A program made the translations under genes and the position numbers. Shown here one piece after another: positions 36,120-47,697 of a stretch of DNA of 64,000 nucleotides; the first letter of the stretch is position 1; each line of letters starts with the position of its first letter. The notes under the pieces were generated by a model. The model did no database searches, was not told the DNA's origin, and saw nothing but the letters and a program-made list of their open reading frames with translations. Source of the stretch: Rhyacophila brunnea (taxonomy: Eukaryota > Arthropoda > Insecta > Trichoptera > Rhyacophilidae); NCBI GenBank assembly GCA_022495005.1, contig JAGYXB010000667.1, forward strand, positions 310,001-374,000, in the 5' to 3' direction.

Positions 36120-36740
36120 TTTTTTAATTTAGTAGAAGTATACTATTTATTCATTAGCTAATTTTAATAAATTCCGAACACGTTTCCTAGTTTCATTGTT
36201 TATGAGTAATGACAATTTTATGCAGTTACTGAATGTATTTATAGTGAGTATCAATGTATCTACATCTAATACAGGTTTTTACAAACACTTTATACTTATT
36301 ATTAACGGGAATTAACTGTATTCGTTCGTCCCCAGTGTGCATTTAGTATTAGGCCCGTTTCAGACGGGACACCGGTGTCGCGCTCGTATATAATAAGGAG
36401 GCCTTTGTATTCGAATAAAGGGTCCATTATATTATGTTTATGAAAGCCCCAGAGCTAATGAGTCAACGCTTGTCCGGTACACTATTCCATCGGCCGCTAC
36501 ATTCTCAAGCCGCCGATACACCTGTTTTTATTACCGCAGCCAGTTCGAATTTATAATGCGAAATTATGCGTTTACTCATCAGCTCTGGGGCGTTCATAAA
36601 CATAATAAAAAGGCCCGTTTATTCGAATACAAAGGCCTTTAATATTATATCGAGCGCGACACCGGTGTCCCGTCTGAAACGGGCCTTAGTGCGTGTGTAT
36701 AGTGCCTGAAGATGCCGAAGACGAAAACGGGGTCGCGAAA
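36120..36740 (+). mobile_element. dispersed repeat, copy 2, interrupted by a MITE
   Basis: 36120-36335 corresponds to 9440-9640, the repeat with the 126-aa frame. Beyond the inserted MITE (36352-36685) the string GTGTATAGTGCCTGAAGATG resembles the region near 10175-10200, which suggests one older element split by the insertion. The open frame of copy 1 is not preserved here. Confidence 0.45.
36352..36685. mobile_element. PIF/Harbinger-like MITE, copy 2
   Basis: Ends GGCCCGTTTCAGACGGGACA and inverse, flanked by TTA at 36349-36351 and 36686-36688. Length 334 bp. The interior is the reverse complement of copy 1 at 7717-8057, so it inserted in the opposite orientation, here into an older repeat. 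Confidence 0.8.
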
Positions 36741-39700
36741 GGCTATCCAAATGGAATAATAAAAAACTTAAATTAATTAAAAGTTTTTGAATGTGAAAAG
36801 TTTCGGGCGCTATTTTCCAATATGGCATCTTATAATAACAATAAAAACTAGTACGTAAATGCATGCAAGTGTACGGTGCCCGATTACACTCGAGTCAAAG
36901 AAAGTAAATGATTCCGTTGCTTACTCAGTATGTGGACTATTAGGGGAATAATTTATTATTTAAGATTCCGGGTCCGAAACAGTACGAAGACATAAAGTGA
37001 AGAGAGGTTGTACGCTGCACGTACCTGCCCCCCGCGGGATGAGAGCAGCGTTTCTAAACAATTGCGGGTTCAACGGACGGACCGAACGACGGTAAGCAGT
37101 AAATAAATTGATCGCCGGTCTTCGTTACGAGCCGGAGCTTTTAGCTGGTAAGGAAGTGGCAGGGAAGTTTTACTTCTTACTCGATTTTATTGAGCGTTTG
37201 CACGTGGTAAAATTTTCAGCAATAATGCAGTATGTTACACTAAATACCGTATACCAAAAAGAAGAGTGTCTGTTGGATGAATGAGAGCGATGGGTAAGCG
37301 ATACAAGTGCATACAAGGATAGGATATAATTACGGAAATTTTGTTTCATAGTCAATATTTTACTGATGAATGTATTTATAAGTAGACTCGTCATTTTCAC
37401 ATGTGTAGGGTGAATTAATACCCTACCATCCAGCATGACTTGGCAGAAAACCATTACTTCTTAACTATAATTTATATCGCAAAATTGTATTGTTTAAAAT
37501 CGCAGAACAATACTTATGGTGAAAGAAGTCATTTATGTAGGTCAATTAAATTTCAAAAGACTGCTGATTTAGTAAAAGTGATTTTAATTAATTGTTTATT
37601 TACAATTTACGAAACAAAACACACCTGACTAATCAAACATGCATTTCATTGTCATTTCAAAATAGTAACACTGCAGTTTTTTTTAAATCTATATATATGC
37701 TATACAAACATGTACTTTAAGACACTCTCTCATCCACTTTCTTACGAGCATTATTTGTATTAACCACACCGCGTCACATCTGCTACGTCACCCATCGTCA
37801 TTTCATAGTAAAATAGAAATTGCTTGTTTTACTGCGACTATCATATTTCTGTTATTTATTGTAATTTGATTCGCAGTCTTAGTTTATAGTGAATTTCAGT
37901 TTTGTAATAACATTTATATTTATGGGGAATAAACTGGGTATTTTTCTCAATCACACGCATTCTATCTGATCTTCTCATTTCAACCTAACTACCCACGTTC
38001 TTTATTCCTACCCTATTCATGTAAGGCTATTAGTTTCACAGTCGGTAACCTCCATTTTTACTTTTTTTTAATATTTTACTTGAATCTGATTCTATAAGTA
38101 CTTACATGAAAAAAATATCAAATCCAGTTTCGTTTATTAATTAAATATAATTAAGCCAGAGGTTGATCGCATAGTGAATAGTCGTTTATAATTATTATCA
38201 CCCGCCATTTTTTAAATATTTTATAGCAAACTTTAAACGTAATTTCTATAAATTTTAATAATGTTAGGAACTTTTTCCTCATTAGGTTATTCGCTTTTTC
38301 TGATTGGTCATTAATGTTTGAAAAAGAAAATAAATGTCGTAAATGTGCTTGATGTTCTTTTACCTTCATGCACATTTAGACCAGTAGCAATGAGTGACTG
38401 TTGGAAGGAGGTGAGCGATGGTTAGCCGAAAAAGAATACTCAATAGGTTCAGTGACCATTTTATTTAATATTCAGTATTTAATGCTAAACGTACCCTTCT
38501 ATTAATCAGTAATTGCGGGCGTCTTTTACCGATTTCGTCCTAACGGACATTTTTAATTGTACCCGATCGTCACGTTAAAGCACTTGTGGAAAAAATGCGA
38601 AATAAAAATTTATAACTCACAATATTGAATTGTTTATTATTTCTGATACCATATTTTTCCATAAAGTATGTATGTGAAAGGCATTGAAAAATATAATATA
38701 AATATATAAAATATATATATATAAAAAAACTCAATTAAGTTCTGAATATTTTAATTGGAAATGATCCTTGTATACCAATTTGATATTATAAACCTAAGAA
38801 AAAGATATACTTACTTCAAATTAAATATTGAAAAAAATATTGGTGCATAATTTTCATTTTGTTGAAACATTGAAATCAATTAAGGTTACCGAACACAGTA
38901 TGGAGAACTAACTTATTTTACTTAATACAGCGTGTTTAAATCGTAAAGAATTGACAGTAAACAAACACCATTAAACAAATTAAGTAACAATGAACGACAA
39001 GAAAGGCGGAAATGATGCCGGGCACTTGCGATGTTAGTAGAGCGCAAACATTCTTTGAAAATGAGGAGCTTTGCTTCGTAGATTCTCGTCGTAGCAGGGT
39101 CTACGTTTCTACGGCTACCGGATTGTTGCTACGCTACACGGACGGACATCTCGAACGTGATCACTTTGTATCAGACACGATTGATATTGGTTCGGCATTT
39201 ATTTATTACGTACATAGAACTTTGTTACTGTTAATAAAATATTTTTTCTTTGGGTGGTAAGCAGTTGGTCATCAGAAAATAAAAATAAACATAATTGGGA
39301 AGACCTCCAACAGATACATATTAATTTCTTTTGTGGAATCAACTGATAATTTTTGGAGGAAATACATTGTATTAATTAAAATAAAACAAAATGTCTAGTA
39401 TTAATTATACATAGTTAAATATTAATCACGACCGGTATCGTCCGTTTGAAAGAGATATTGGTGACCATATAATATATTATATATCAAAGCAAAGCGAAGT
39501 TTCTAAAATTTTCGGTTCCGGTACTACGGGATCAAGAAATCGACCGGAACAATAACCGAAACTCATTAGTATGATAAATTATTTTATATATTTCTGTTTT
39601 GGAAAATATTCAGGAGAAATCTATGAACGGTTGAAACATCAAATGAGCAAACAAGTTTTACTTTCTAAGAACGCTGCATGTAATTTCACTGCAATACCAG

Positions 39701-40170
39701 TGGTGTACCGAATTTCAAGTCTCCGGGTTGCAAATTTTAGCTCATCTTTTAATAACAGACTAGATACGTGCGAAAGGATAATAAATATGACGTATAAACC
39801 AAACTATTAAAGATATCTACGAGTACCGTACAAATTGCATGTTTGCCTTGAGATATAAACGGCACCTACATACCTAAATAGTTGACTACTTTCCGCTGAG
39901 TAGAGATTTTCTGCAAAATAATAGTAATACTGTCGCAGAACTGCCGTCAATGATTTTTCATATCAATCCGCAATTTGAACACGTGTTTTATTTACCGTTT
40001 TTGCGTTCGCCGACTTTCTTATCTATATTTGCGTGAGGCAATCATGAAAAACGACTGACAACTCAATTACGGTGTTTTGTAGATACGACTAGATTTCAGG
40101 TGTGTAAGTGTGTCTGGATAAGCTAAATAAAAAAAAACTATTATTTATTTGGTATTCATTATTACAAAAT
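36741..40170. other. 3.4-kb AT-rich stretch without a recognisable gene
   Basis: A GC-richer patch lies at 36960-37150. A short frame at 39012-39260 has coding-like composition over its first 60 codons but no recognisable domain or splice pattern. Nothing else is supportable. Confidence 0.35.
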
Positions 40171-40171
40171 A

Positions 40172-40200
40172 TCAGTGGCGAAGGCTCCATACTAAGCGAT
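40172..40200 (+). mobile_element. orphan hAT-type end
   Basis: CAGTGGCGAAGGCTCCATAC resembles CAGTGGCG hAT termini. No partner end was identified. Confidence 0.3.
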
Positions 40201-40599
40201 TATTTAAAGCTTACCTTCTATCTTTATATTAGACATTTTCACAACAATTTATATAATAAATATTCGTTTTTAACTGGCAGTTATAATTAAACAAACTTTT
40301 TTGTTGGCCATGCGTATTGTTTGCTAAAGAAAAGTGGAATTCTACTGCCATAAGTGATTTAAATAATTTGACAAATTCAGCGGTGAAACCTATGACCAGT
40401 GTGTGCACCTATTCATCAGTAGTAATATCGTAAGTATTATCTTCTTATTTCTCGTAAGTTACCTGACAAGTGTGCTCTTTTTCTCTGATCTCCACAGCTT
40501 ACCTCTTTCCAAAAGTCACCCTTCGCACTGCAAAATATAGTTTTTGCTTCCATCGTCCCCTTCTTTATAATCAACGCTCTATAATTTCTTACTAGGTTA

Positions 40600-40664
40600 C
40601 TACCGCTCCCGGCATCTCCACAGCGCCGTCTAGGGGGCGGTATCGCACACTTTCAGAAACACTG
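40600..40664 (-). mobile_element. hAT-type terminus
   Basis: The minus strand from 40664 reads CAGTGTTTCTGAAAGTGTGC, then GATACCGCCCCCTAGACGGC, a terminus pattern common in hAT transposons. The other end was not found within the upstream AT-rich sequence, so the copy is probably truncated. Confidence 0.55.
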
Positions 40665-40683
40665 ATCTAACAATATACGTAAT

Positions 40684-41042
40684 TAAGCCGGTTCGCACAT
40701 CTAATCTCGTCTCGACTGCAACATGTCGAATACGTGGATGTGACGGTCATCGTTATTCACAAATTACACGTTGCCAAATGGAGCTCCGCACATTGGTGGA
40801 ATGCGACTTTTTAGTTTGAAAAAAAACACCTACTGTTGCTAGCAAGAAACCGCACGCGTCTCGGACTGCGAGTCGAAGCTCGCCGCATCCCATACATATC
40901 CACGTTTCGAGAGGTTACGCATGACTCTCGCTAGGCGCATATGTGCGCGGTCTTCATATGCAACATCGGTGCGACGTTCCTAGAAGGTTTGATCAATGAC
41001 TGTGCGGCAGACGAGGCGAGTGTAGATGTGCGAGCCGGCTTA
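40684..41042. mobile_element. MITE with TAAGCCGG ends, most complete copy
   Basis: TAAGCCGGTTCGCACATCTA at the left and inverted TAAGCCGGCTCGCACATCTA at the right. Both subterminal parts also carry CTCGTC/CTCGCC boxes. Length about 359 bp. Left-end fragments recur at 2338-2420 and 49508-49595. The target duplication is unclear. Confidence 0.65.
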
Positions 41043-41949
41043 GATATTAATTTATAAGTTGGAATAAATACCACTTGATCAAGGACTATTTTTACTTGGT
41101 GAAAACAAACATAATAATATTTTTTAAAAGGGTTTTCATATACAATTTTGTATTTAGCAGGCATTAAACATGGTTATAGTTACACCATCATAAATGGTCG
41201 GATGTTGAAATTTAGAACTAACTTGATCACAGTATAAAAAAGTATTGAATGATATGTTAAATGTTAGTATGTGGCGCCCTCCCTCAGCGGACAACTTATA
41301 CTGGTGGAATTATATTAATAATAATATTAGCGTCGATGTAGCAAAACGTACATAATGAATTATAGTTACAATCTTGTAAAAAATGTGAAATTCCAATTGG
41401 TGATATTAAATGGTAGATGGATGGGCTTAGTTACGATTGGTCAGTATATAAATGTATGTTAATAAAATAAAAGTAGACTAATGTACTCGATGTTTTATCT
41501 ATCAAAAATAGATGTATGTAACCGACCGTTACGACATGTGATATAAGGGGAAATGTAAAAATAAACATCAATCAATTTTTTTTCTGTCAAAATGCGGGAA
41601 TAATACTACAACTTCCAAAGACGTCTCGGCGATAGAGCACTTTAAGAAATCGCAAAGAATCGTAAAACGTCGGAGATTACGCGCCAAGTATCGCCATTGA
41701 AAACACGCGTTGGGAATAAAGCGAAGCGGTTGTCAGGCGGCTGCACAATTTTCGACGAGGCAAAGCGACAAGGTATTAGTGATCTGTTTGGCAACTGATA
41801 CGTTGGAAGTATCATAACATCATTTCTACGCGAAATGATTAGGTACTAGCCGAACACAAATATGTAGAAACGATACCTTCTTTAGATAAAGCTCTCCGCT
41901 AACTTAATACAGCACTGGTATCAGAAAACGATGAATGACCGACCGCAGT
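41043..41949. other. no gene seen
   Basis: 41590-41800 is richer in GC and could hold a decayed coding segment, but stops break every frame. Confidence 0.3.
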
Positions 41950-41957
41950 GCAGAAAC

Positions 41958-42481
41958 CATGGCCCCTACATCCTGAAGCGGGCCCCCAGGCTAGGATCTT
42001 TGGCGGGCCTCCCTACCTATCGCTAAGGATAAAGGCACTGTGATGCTCTACAGTAGCGTTTTCCAAATAGTGTACGCGGTAAAATTAACTCATTGGACAC
42101 TAACGACGCGCCTAGTGTGTAACGATTAGGTGGCCATTAGATATTATTAGCAAGCTATTTAAATTGTGGTAATTAATTAGTTATTATCTAGTCATATATC
42201 ATATATATTTTGTGTTTTTTTGTATCTTTTAATACATCCATTTGAATTGTGGAGTTGTCGAGTATCGATACACAATTAAAAATTGTATCGCATAAGCACA
42301 TACTTTTAAATAATAAAGTTACTTAAGGGAAATAGCTCCGCAGGCGATTTTTTTTTTACTATGACAGCAAATTTGTGATGTGTGTTTATCTCACTTACCT
42401 GGGCGAGTCGCCACGCCGGGCCCCTCCTGAGTCCGGGCCCCCAGGCTAAAGCCCTGTCAGCCCCCCTTTGTGGGGGCCATG
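41958..42481 (+). mobile_element. GC-ended hAT-like MITE, copy B (longest)
   Basis: Starts CATGGCCCCTACATCC, ends GTGGGGGCCATG. Perfect 8-bp duplication GCAGAAAC at 41950-41957 and 42482-42489. Length 524 bp. It contains all segments found in copies A, C and D, including the GCGGGCCCCCAGGCTAGGAT box near the left end and CCGGGCCCCCAGGCTAAAGC near the right end, which form a second direct repeat inside the TIRs. No coding capacity. Confidence 0.85.
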
Positions 42482-42625
42482 GCAGAAACATCCTATGTGA
42501 AATCGATGGTTTAACTTTGTCATTGTTCTCATTCAAGCTCGATTTGGACTAAAATAAATGTTACTTCGTCTAGCTCTCTAGCTATCCCACCCACGTAAAA
42601 AAAAAGCTTATTTTTATTAGTTAAT

Positions 42626-42700
42626 GGTCACACCAAACAACTCAGCAACACACTCGGTCTTAATCGAGCGTATCATGGAACCCAAAGTTTGGTGTGAAGC
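42626..42700. repeat. short inverted-repeat unit shared with 15.3 kb and 52.0 kb
   Basis: CACACCAAAC and its inverse GTTTGGTGTG enclose about 50 bases with CGGTCTTAATCGAGCGTATC. Diverged versions of the centre lie near 15262 and 51980. Probably the end of an unrecognised repeat family. Confidence 0.4.
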
Positions 42701-43245
42701 ATAATTTTTTTTATGACTGGGAATGAACTGAATTTACATGACTTTATATTAAGAGTGCCTATGGGAGAGAGGACTAAGTAGAGGTAAAAAATTGTTATAA
42801 GAAACAGCCAATAAGTCCGCATACGAGATCTTCACGTTGGCAATATGAGACCGCAATTTTTTTGAACGCAACAAAATTGGCCATTGATCTCATGAACAAT
42901 TGGCAATTTTCTAGTTAGACTAATTACGTAAAAATAAATCTGAAAAAAAGTTACCTATAGCTAGATTATCTAGAAGTTATTTCAATTTTCTGATTTATTT
43001 TATCACAAGCAGATTTGCATGTAGCTCATATTCGCCCATTGAGATTATTTACTAGGGCTCCACTGTGATATTAAAAAGGCCTAGCATTACTATTAAGCGC
43101 ATAAAATTGCATGTACTTACAGTATGCAAGTAGGTAGCCAAAACTAAAGTCAACAATATATGCCAGTTTTTTTTTTGTTTTCAGTATTGATTATGAGTTA
43201 TTTGACCGGTAGTTAAACTTTAACTGTGGAATAATGTAGTGTATA
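42701..43245. other. no feature seen
   Basis: AT-rich sequence preceding the TA-flanked MITE. Confidence 0.35.
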
Positions 43246-43247
43246 TA

Positions 43248-43637
43248 TCGAGGGTATACTGACAGAAAGCATTATCTCATTAAAACAAGTTCTGAGATAA
43301 TCGCAAAAAGGACTTTAATTTTTTTTTCAAAGCGTTCTCTCACATAAAAACATTTTTTCTACATTATAAAAACTAACCTTTATGGCAAACACAATATACG
43401 ACATGTTACAAGTCCTGTATTTTGTATACGCAGAACGCATTAGGTCATTATCATGCTTTCTATCAGAATAAAAAATAACAATATGATTTAATAATGTTTC
43501 TATTTTCTCACCATTATATCCTAGTATGCCTTTGTGCGTTCTACCAGGACGTAGAGCGTAAAATTGTATACATTTTGGCATTTAAAACAGAAAAACAGCA
43601 AAAACTGAAATAATGCGTTCTGTCAGTATACCCTCGA
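43248..43637. mobile_element. TA-flanked MITE containing an 84-aa frame
   Basis: TIRs of about 38 bp begin TCGAGGGTATACTGACAGAA. TA flanks are at 43246-43247 and 43638-43639. Length 390 bp. Most of the interior is one open frame on the minus strand (43327-43581), starting MPKCIQFYALRPGRTHKGIL. The peptide resembles no transposase I know; it may be captured host sequence or chance. Confidence 0.7.
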
Positions 43638-43639
43638 TA

Positions 43640-45148
43640 TGGTATCTTGTGTTTTGTCCAGATCCAATGGAATATAAATAAAGGTACACGTACCTATACA
43701 AAATATTTTGAAAAAAACCTTCTATATAGATGGTGCGTAAAGATATGAAATTAAAGCAAAAAATGTACATCTGGTCTGGTATATTGGTTAGGTTAGCTAC
43801 AAATGACTCCGCATTGCAGGTTAATTTGAAGACATCTTCACATCACTAATACCTACGACATTTATTTGCAAACTTGCAGAGTGTATGAAACAAACAATCT
43901 GTTACGATGAATAGATGAACAACCAATAATACAACAATAATTCTCTAAAATCATTTATAACTGCACAAGAGTAAGTAAATCGCATCACAAAGTGGCAGCC
44001 ATGTCTCTCGATAGGAAATCGCAAATACCAACTTAGCGATGTTGATAACTGTGTAATTTTTCAACTTAACTATGCTATATTCATTACATAAATGTATTCA
44101 AATGACATATTATATATTCTAATGACAGAAATAGTGCAAGACTCCTTCTATATAAGGTAATCAGAATTATTTGGATGTTAATGTCTTTACACGTGTCAAG
44201 TAAATTTATTAAATTCGCACAGTTACTTGGCACATATAATTATGTACCTAATACATATATCACTGAAATAATATTTCAGTAGTAAACTACATATTATGTA
44301 GTTTCGAAAGCGCTTACAATAAAACGTTCAATGTCGAAAATATAACATTAATATCGACAGAAGTTTGGGTTTCTTGGTCGCTTTCTAACAAAAAATCTAC
44401 CTGTATAAATAGATACAATGTAAACGCATACCTACTTTATGTACATGTATACAAACGTAACATCTGTCGCCAGCACTAGAAAACGGAAAACACCACAATC
44501 ACCCACGATATAAATTTATTAAAACACACAAGATATAAATTTATTGTGTTACTTATACGTATATATTATATTTATGACTTCCACTTAAATATCACCATAT
44601 CTGCTCGAGATTGACATTGCAACTAGAGCTTATCTTAATGCTGTACGAGGATTGGTTGTTACTTGTTTTACAAATCAGGGGACCCCATAATATTATTGAA
44701 TGGTGATTGTTCAATAAAAAATCAACCATACTAATTTAAGTCAGTCTAATCAAATATTTATTTTATCCACCGTTTTCTCACATCAATAGTTTTCGTCATA
44801 ATAAACGTAGCCATGTGGTGATGTTCTATATAAATCTTTATAAAAAATGCACTGTACTTGTATTTATTGTAAATAGTAGGATTATGTCATATTAATTAGT
44901 GGAGGCCGATTACAACGACGGCCGTCACATTTAATACTCGTCGATCAATTTCAACAATAACTACTTACCACTGACGCCTTGTTTATACCCTATATATATA
45001 TACACCCTATTATTGAAGGAAAGATCAATAGTAAGTGTACCATAGGACGACGCCGCATTTCGTGGAATAAGAAACTCCGTGATTTGTATTAGTGCTGCAC
45101 GGTCGAACCGGGTAGCAGATAGTATAGCAAAAATCGTCCTAATGGAGG
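43640..45148. other. AT-rich stretch with two adjacent perfect palindromes
   Basis: ACTGAAATAATATTTCAGT (44262-44280) and, three bases later, a 21-bp palindrome at 44284-44304 with arms AAACTACAT. No gene recognised. Confidence 0.4.
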
Positions 45149-45156
45149 CCGACCTC

Positions 45157-45420
45157 CGTGAACCCCACAAGGGGAGGGGGACTGACAGGGCTCTAGTCTG
45201 GGGGCCCAGCGTGGCGGGTCGACCAGCTAAGTGAGATAATCACACATTACAAATTTACTCTAATAGTAAAATGATTGAAATTATTATTTAAATGATAATT
45301 ACAGTGTAGAATTTGGGAAGCACTACTGTAGACCATCACACTGCCCTTAATTTTAGTGATAGGTAGGTGGGCCCGCCAAAGATCCTGGCTTGGAGGCCCT
45401 CTTCAAGGTGAGGGGTCATG
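45157..45420 (-). mobile_element. GC-ended hAT-like MITE, copy D (inverted)
   Basis: The minus orientation of the family: CGTGAACCCCACAAGG at the left and GAGGGGTCATG at the right. Perfect 8-bp duplication CCGACCTC at 45149-45156 and 45421-45428. Length 264 bp, the shortest copy, with an internal deletion relative to copy B. Confidence 0.8.
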
Positions 45421-46196
45421 CCGACCTCCGTTAGGGGATGCCACGATAAGAATATCTCGAGTATATAACCATCGGTGAATAAATGTTAACTGACAACCAT
45501 GAATATTACCTTGAAGAAACAATCGTACCATAACGAAAAACCTCATAATTGCAATATACATTGCACTACATGGCATTACAAAAACAAAGTTGTCTTTAAA
45601 TAATTTATATGTGATAGTGAGGATATTTTTATACGCCATTGTTTCATCATAGTTAATAATTATTAAAGAATGTAAATTTTCTTTTTTATTGAGGAAAATA
45701 TATAGAAAAGAGGGTAGCTGGCTAGTAACTATCACAATGTTTAAAATTGCAAATTGTATTAGCAACCCTTTGTTGTATAAAGCGAAAGTATCTCAAAGCG
45801 TCTGCGTTGGTGACAGGATACTTTACAAAAAAAAAATATTATGTCGTCATATAAAAGAAACGTGTAAAAGCTACCCAGACACCGTCGCGTTGTTGGAGTT
45901 TTCTTTTGTTCAACCAGAAAGACAGACGAGAAAAGCTCAAACGAATCTTTGACCGATGCTATTTAAGTACAAGTGAAAATTTTGAAGTACTGGCACTGCT
46001 CACTGCTGCTGCCATTAGGATAAGGCAGTGTTAAATAAAGCACGCATTTTAATAATAATACAATGGATTCGGTTATTTTGTTTCCACATGTGACTTATCA
46101 AAAGTTGAAGTAATTTTTATCATTTTCATCATACAATATAAGTGGCTGCGTTTTTCAGTGGACTGTATTATGACGGAATGATTCGGATGTGTTGAT

Positions 46197-46208
46197 GGGG
46201 GGGGGGGG
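46197..46208 (+). repeat. poly-G run (12)
   Basis: A 12-base G homopolymer, unusual in this AT-rich DNA and prone to assembly error. Confidence 0.9.
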
Positions 46209-46235
46209 ATTATACCAAGGATGCCTGGCATTTAC

Positions 46236-46423
46236 CTTTAATGATGATGAAGCTAGCTCCGTGGTCTGGTGCTATCAGTCTCGCGCGATATCCGGTTATT
46301 GAGTCACCCTGTGCGCGGCAATTGACGGTCAAAACTAGTGCACGTAATGACGTCGTAATTTTTTCCAGGTTATAGGTGTTTACACTCACGCAGTTGAAGA
46401 ATGACTCACTTTTAATAGTAGGC
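46236..46423 (-). CDS. candidate host-gene internal exon, unidentified
   Basis: A 188-nt segment on the minus strand bounded by a good acceptor (ATATTTTTGCCAG before 46423) and a good donor (AAAG|GTAAATG at 46236). One frame is open throughout and gives about 62 residues, including ALVLTVNCRAQGDSITGYRA and RLIAPDHGASFIIIK. It enters with one base of a split codon and leaves with one base of the next. Such equal entry and exit phases keep the frame if the exon is skipped. Codon usage is more GC-rich than the surroundings. I do not recognise the protein. Neighbouring exons were not found with compatible phase, so it could be an isolated exon in long introns or a chance frame. Confidence 0.3.
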
Positions 46424-47346
46424 CTGGCAAAAATATTGATATTAGGTGGGTAAAACATTTATATTGTATTGGGGCCGCCATAATTGGCCAAACCAATAAG
46501 GTTAACTCTAACTGATTAGAATGCGAAAAGTAAAACAGTTTGATAACAATATGAAATTAATTGTATATTTTATAATATTACTTGTGGTCTTAAGCCAAAA
46601 TATGTGCAAATGTGGTAATTTCGATTTAGATAATATTATACTACTTACTAAATCTCCGAGCTCTACCATTCGATCAATTCTTAGTACATAAATAATGGTA
46701 GTATTTGATGTAGTTTTATGTAGTTTACCGTATTTTTTGCCGATGTCGTCTTTTATCGAATGTTGGCAATTTACTACATATCTTGAATCAGTCATATCAG
46801 ATCCCAACGAATCTCTTTCTACCTACGCTTCTGCAGCCCTCTACCCTCCCCTGTATTACCCCTGGAGTATATCATACATCCCATTACGGAGAGTATCGTT
46901 TACTATAACAGTATATTTTTAATACTATAACTATAAGAGGAAAAAAATATGTTGCAAACCCCTTTTGCTCGGGAATTGACTCGAAAATTGCAGATGAAAC
47001 TAAATACGTTCGGTGTATCTAATATATTATATAAACGTCTCAATCATTCTTATTTCCCACAGTTCTAGTTATTTTTATAAATAATTATACTGTTTATATA
47101 ATGTCACGTGTTTGCAACGTTCTATGTAATTCTAGTACTTACGGACGGTAGAACAAATCAATTTCTATTAATTGTGGCAATTGCATTATAATATGCTTAG
47201 CAAAGACGTAAAGGTTTAGTCGTCGACGCTGGTTAAAGTAAAAGACAAAAACGTCTGTAAAATTATGACAGCAATAATAGTAGGTACTAATAGTTTCGTA
47301 TTTGGCATTACCCAATAATTAATTACCTTCATGACCTGTTCATAGG
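46424..47346. other. no supported gene
   Basis: An open frame on the minus strand at 46649-46818 ends at a strong donor-like TTA|GTAAGTAG, but its phase does not fit the exon at 46236-46423. Otherwise AT-rich and featureless. Confidence 0.3.
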
Positions 47347-47354
47347 ATGATGTG

Positions 47355-47689
47355 CATTGCCCCCACATCCTGAAGCGGGCCCCCAGGATATGATTTTTGC
47401 CCCCCCCCTACCTATCACTAAGGATAAAAGCAGTATATTTAGTGTCTTTTTGTATTTTTTAACACATCCATTTGAATTATGGAGTAGTCGAGTATTGATA
47501 CACAATTAAAAATTGTATCGTACAACCACATAAACAATAATATTATTGAAGGAAAATAGCGCCGCAGGTGACTTTTTTTACTAGTACCTAAAGCATATTT
47601 GTGATGAGTGTTTATCTCACTTATCTGGTCGACTAGCCTCGCCGGGCCCCCAGGTAAGGGCCCTGTCAGCCCCCCTTGTGGGGGCCATG
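47355..47689 (+). mobile_element. GC-ended hAT-like MITE, copy C
   Basis: Starts CATTGCCCCCACATCC, ends GTGGGGGCCATG. Perfect 8-bp duplication ATGATGTG at 47347-47354 and 47690-47697. Length 335 bp. It has the same internal segments as copy B (for example GATACACAATTAAAAATTGT) with part of the middle missing. Confidence 0.85.
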
Positions 47690-47697
47690 ATGATGTG

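Noticed and set aside
38151..38375. 74-aa minus-strand frame
   Set aside because: No domain, no splice context and low-complexity AT-rich composition.
40397..40664. Complete hAT element from CAGTGTGTGC to the terminus at 40664
   Set aside because: The presumed left end does not match the right TIR and the 8-bp flanks disagree.
46649..46818. Possible exon on the minus strand with a strong GTAAGT donor
   Set aside because: Its ending phase does not match the candidate exon at 46236-46423, and the acceptor side is weak.
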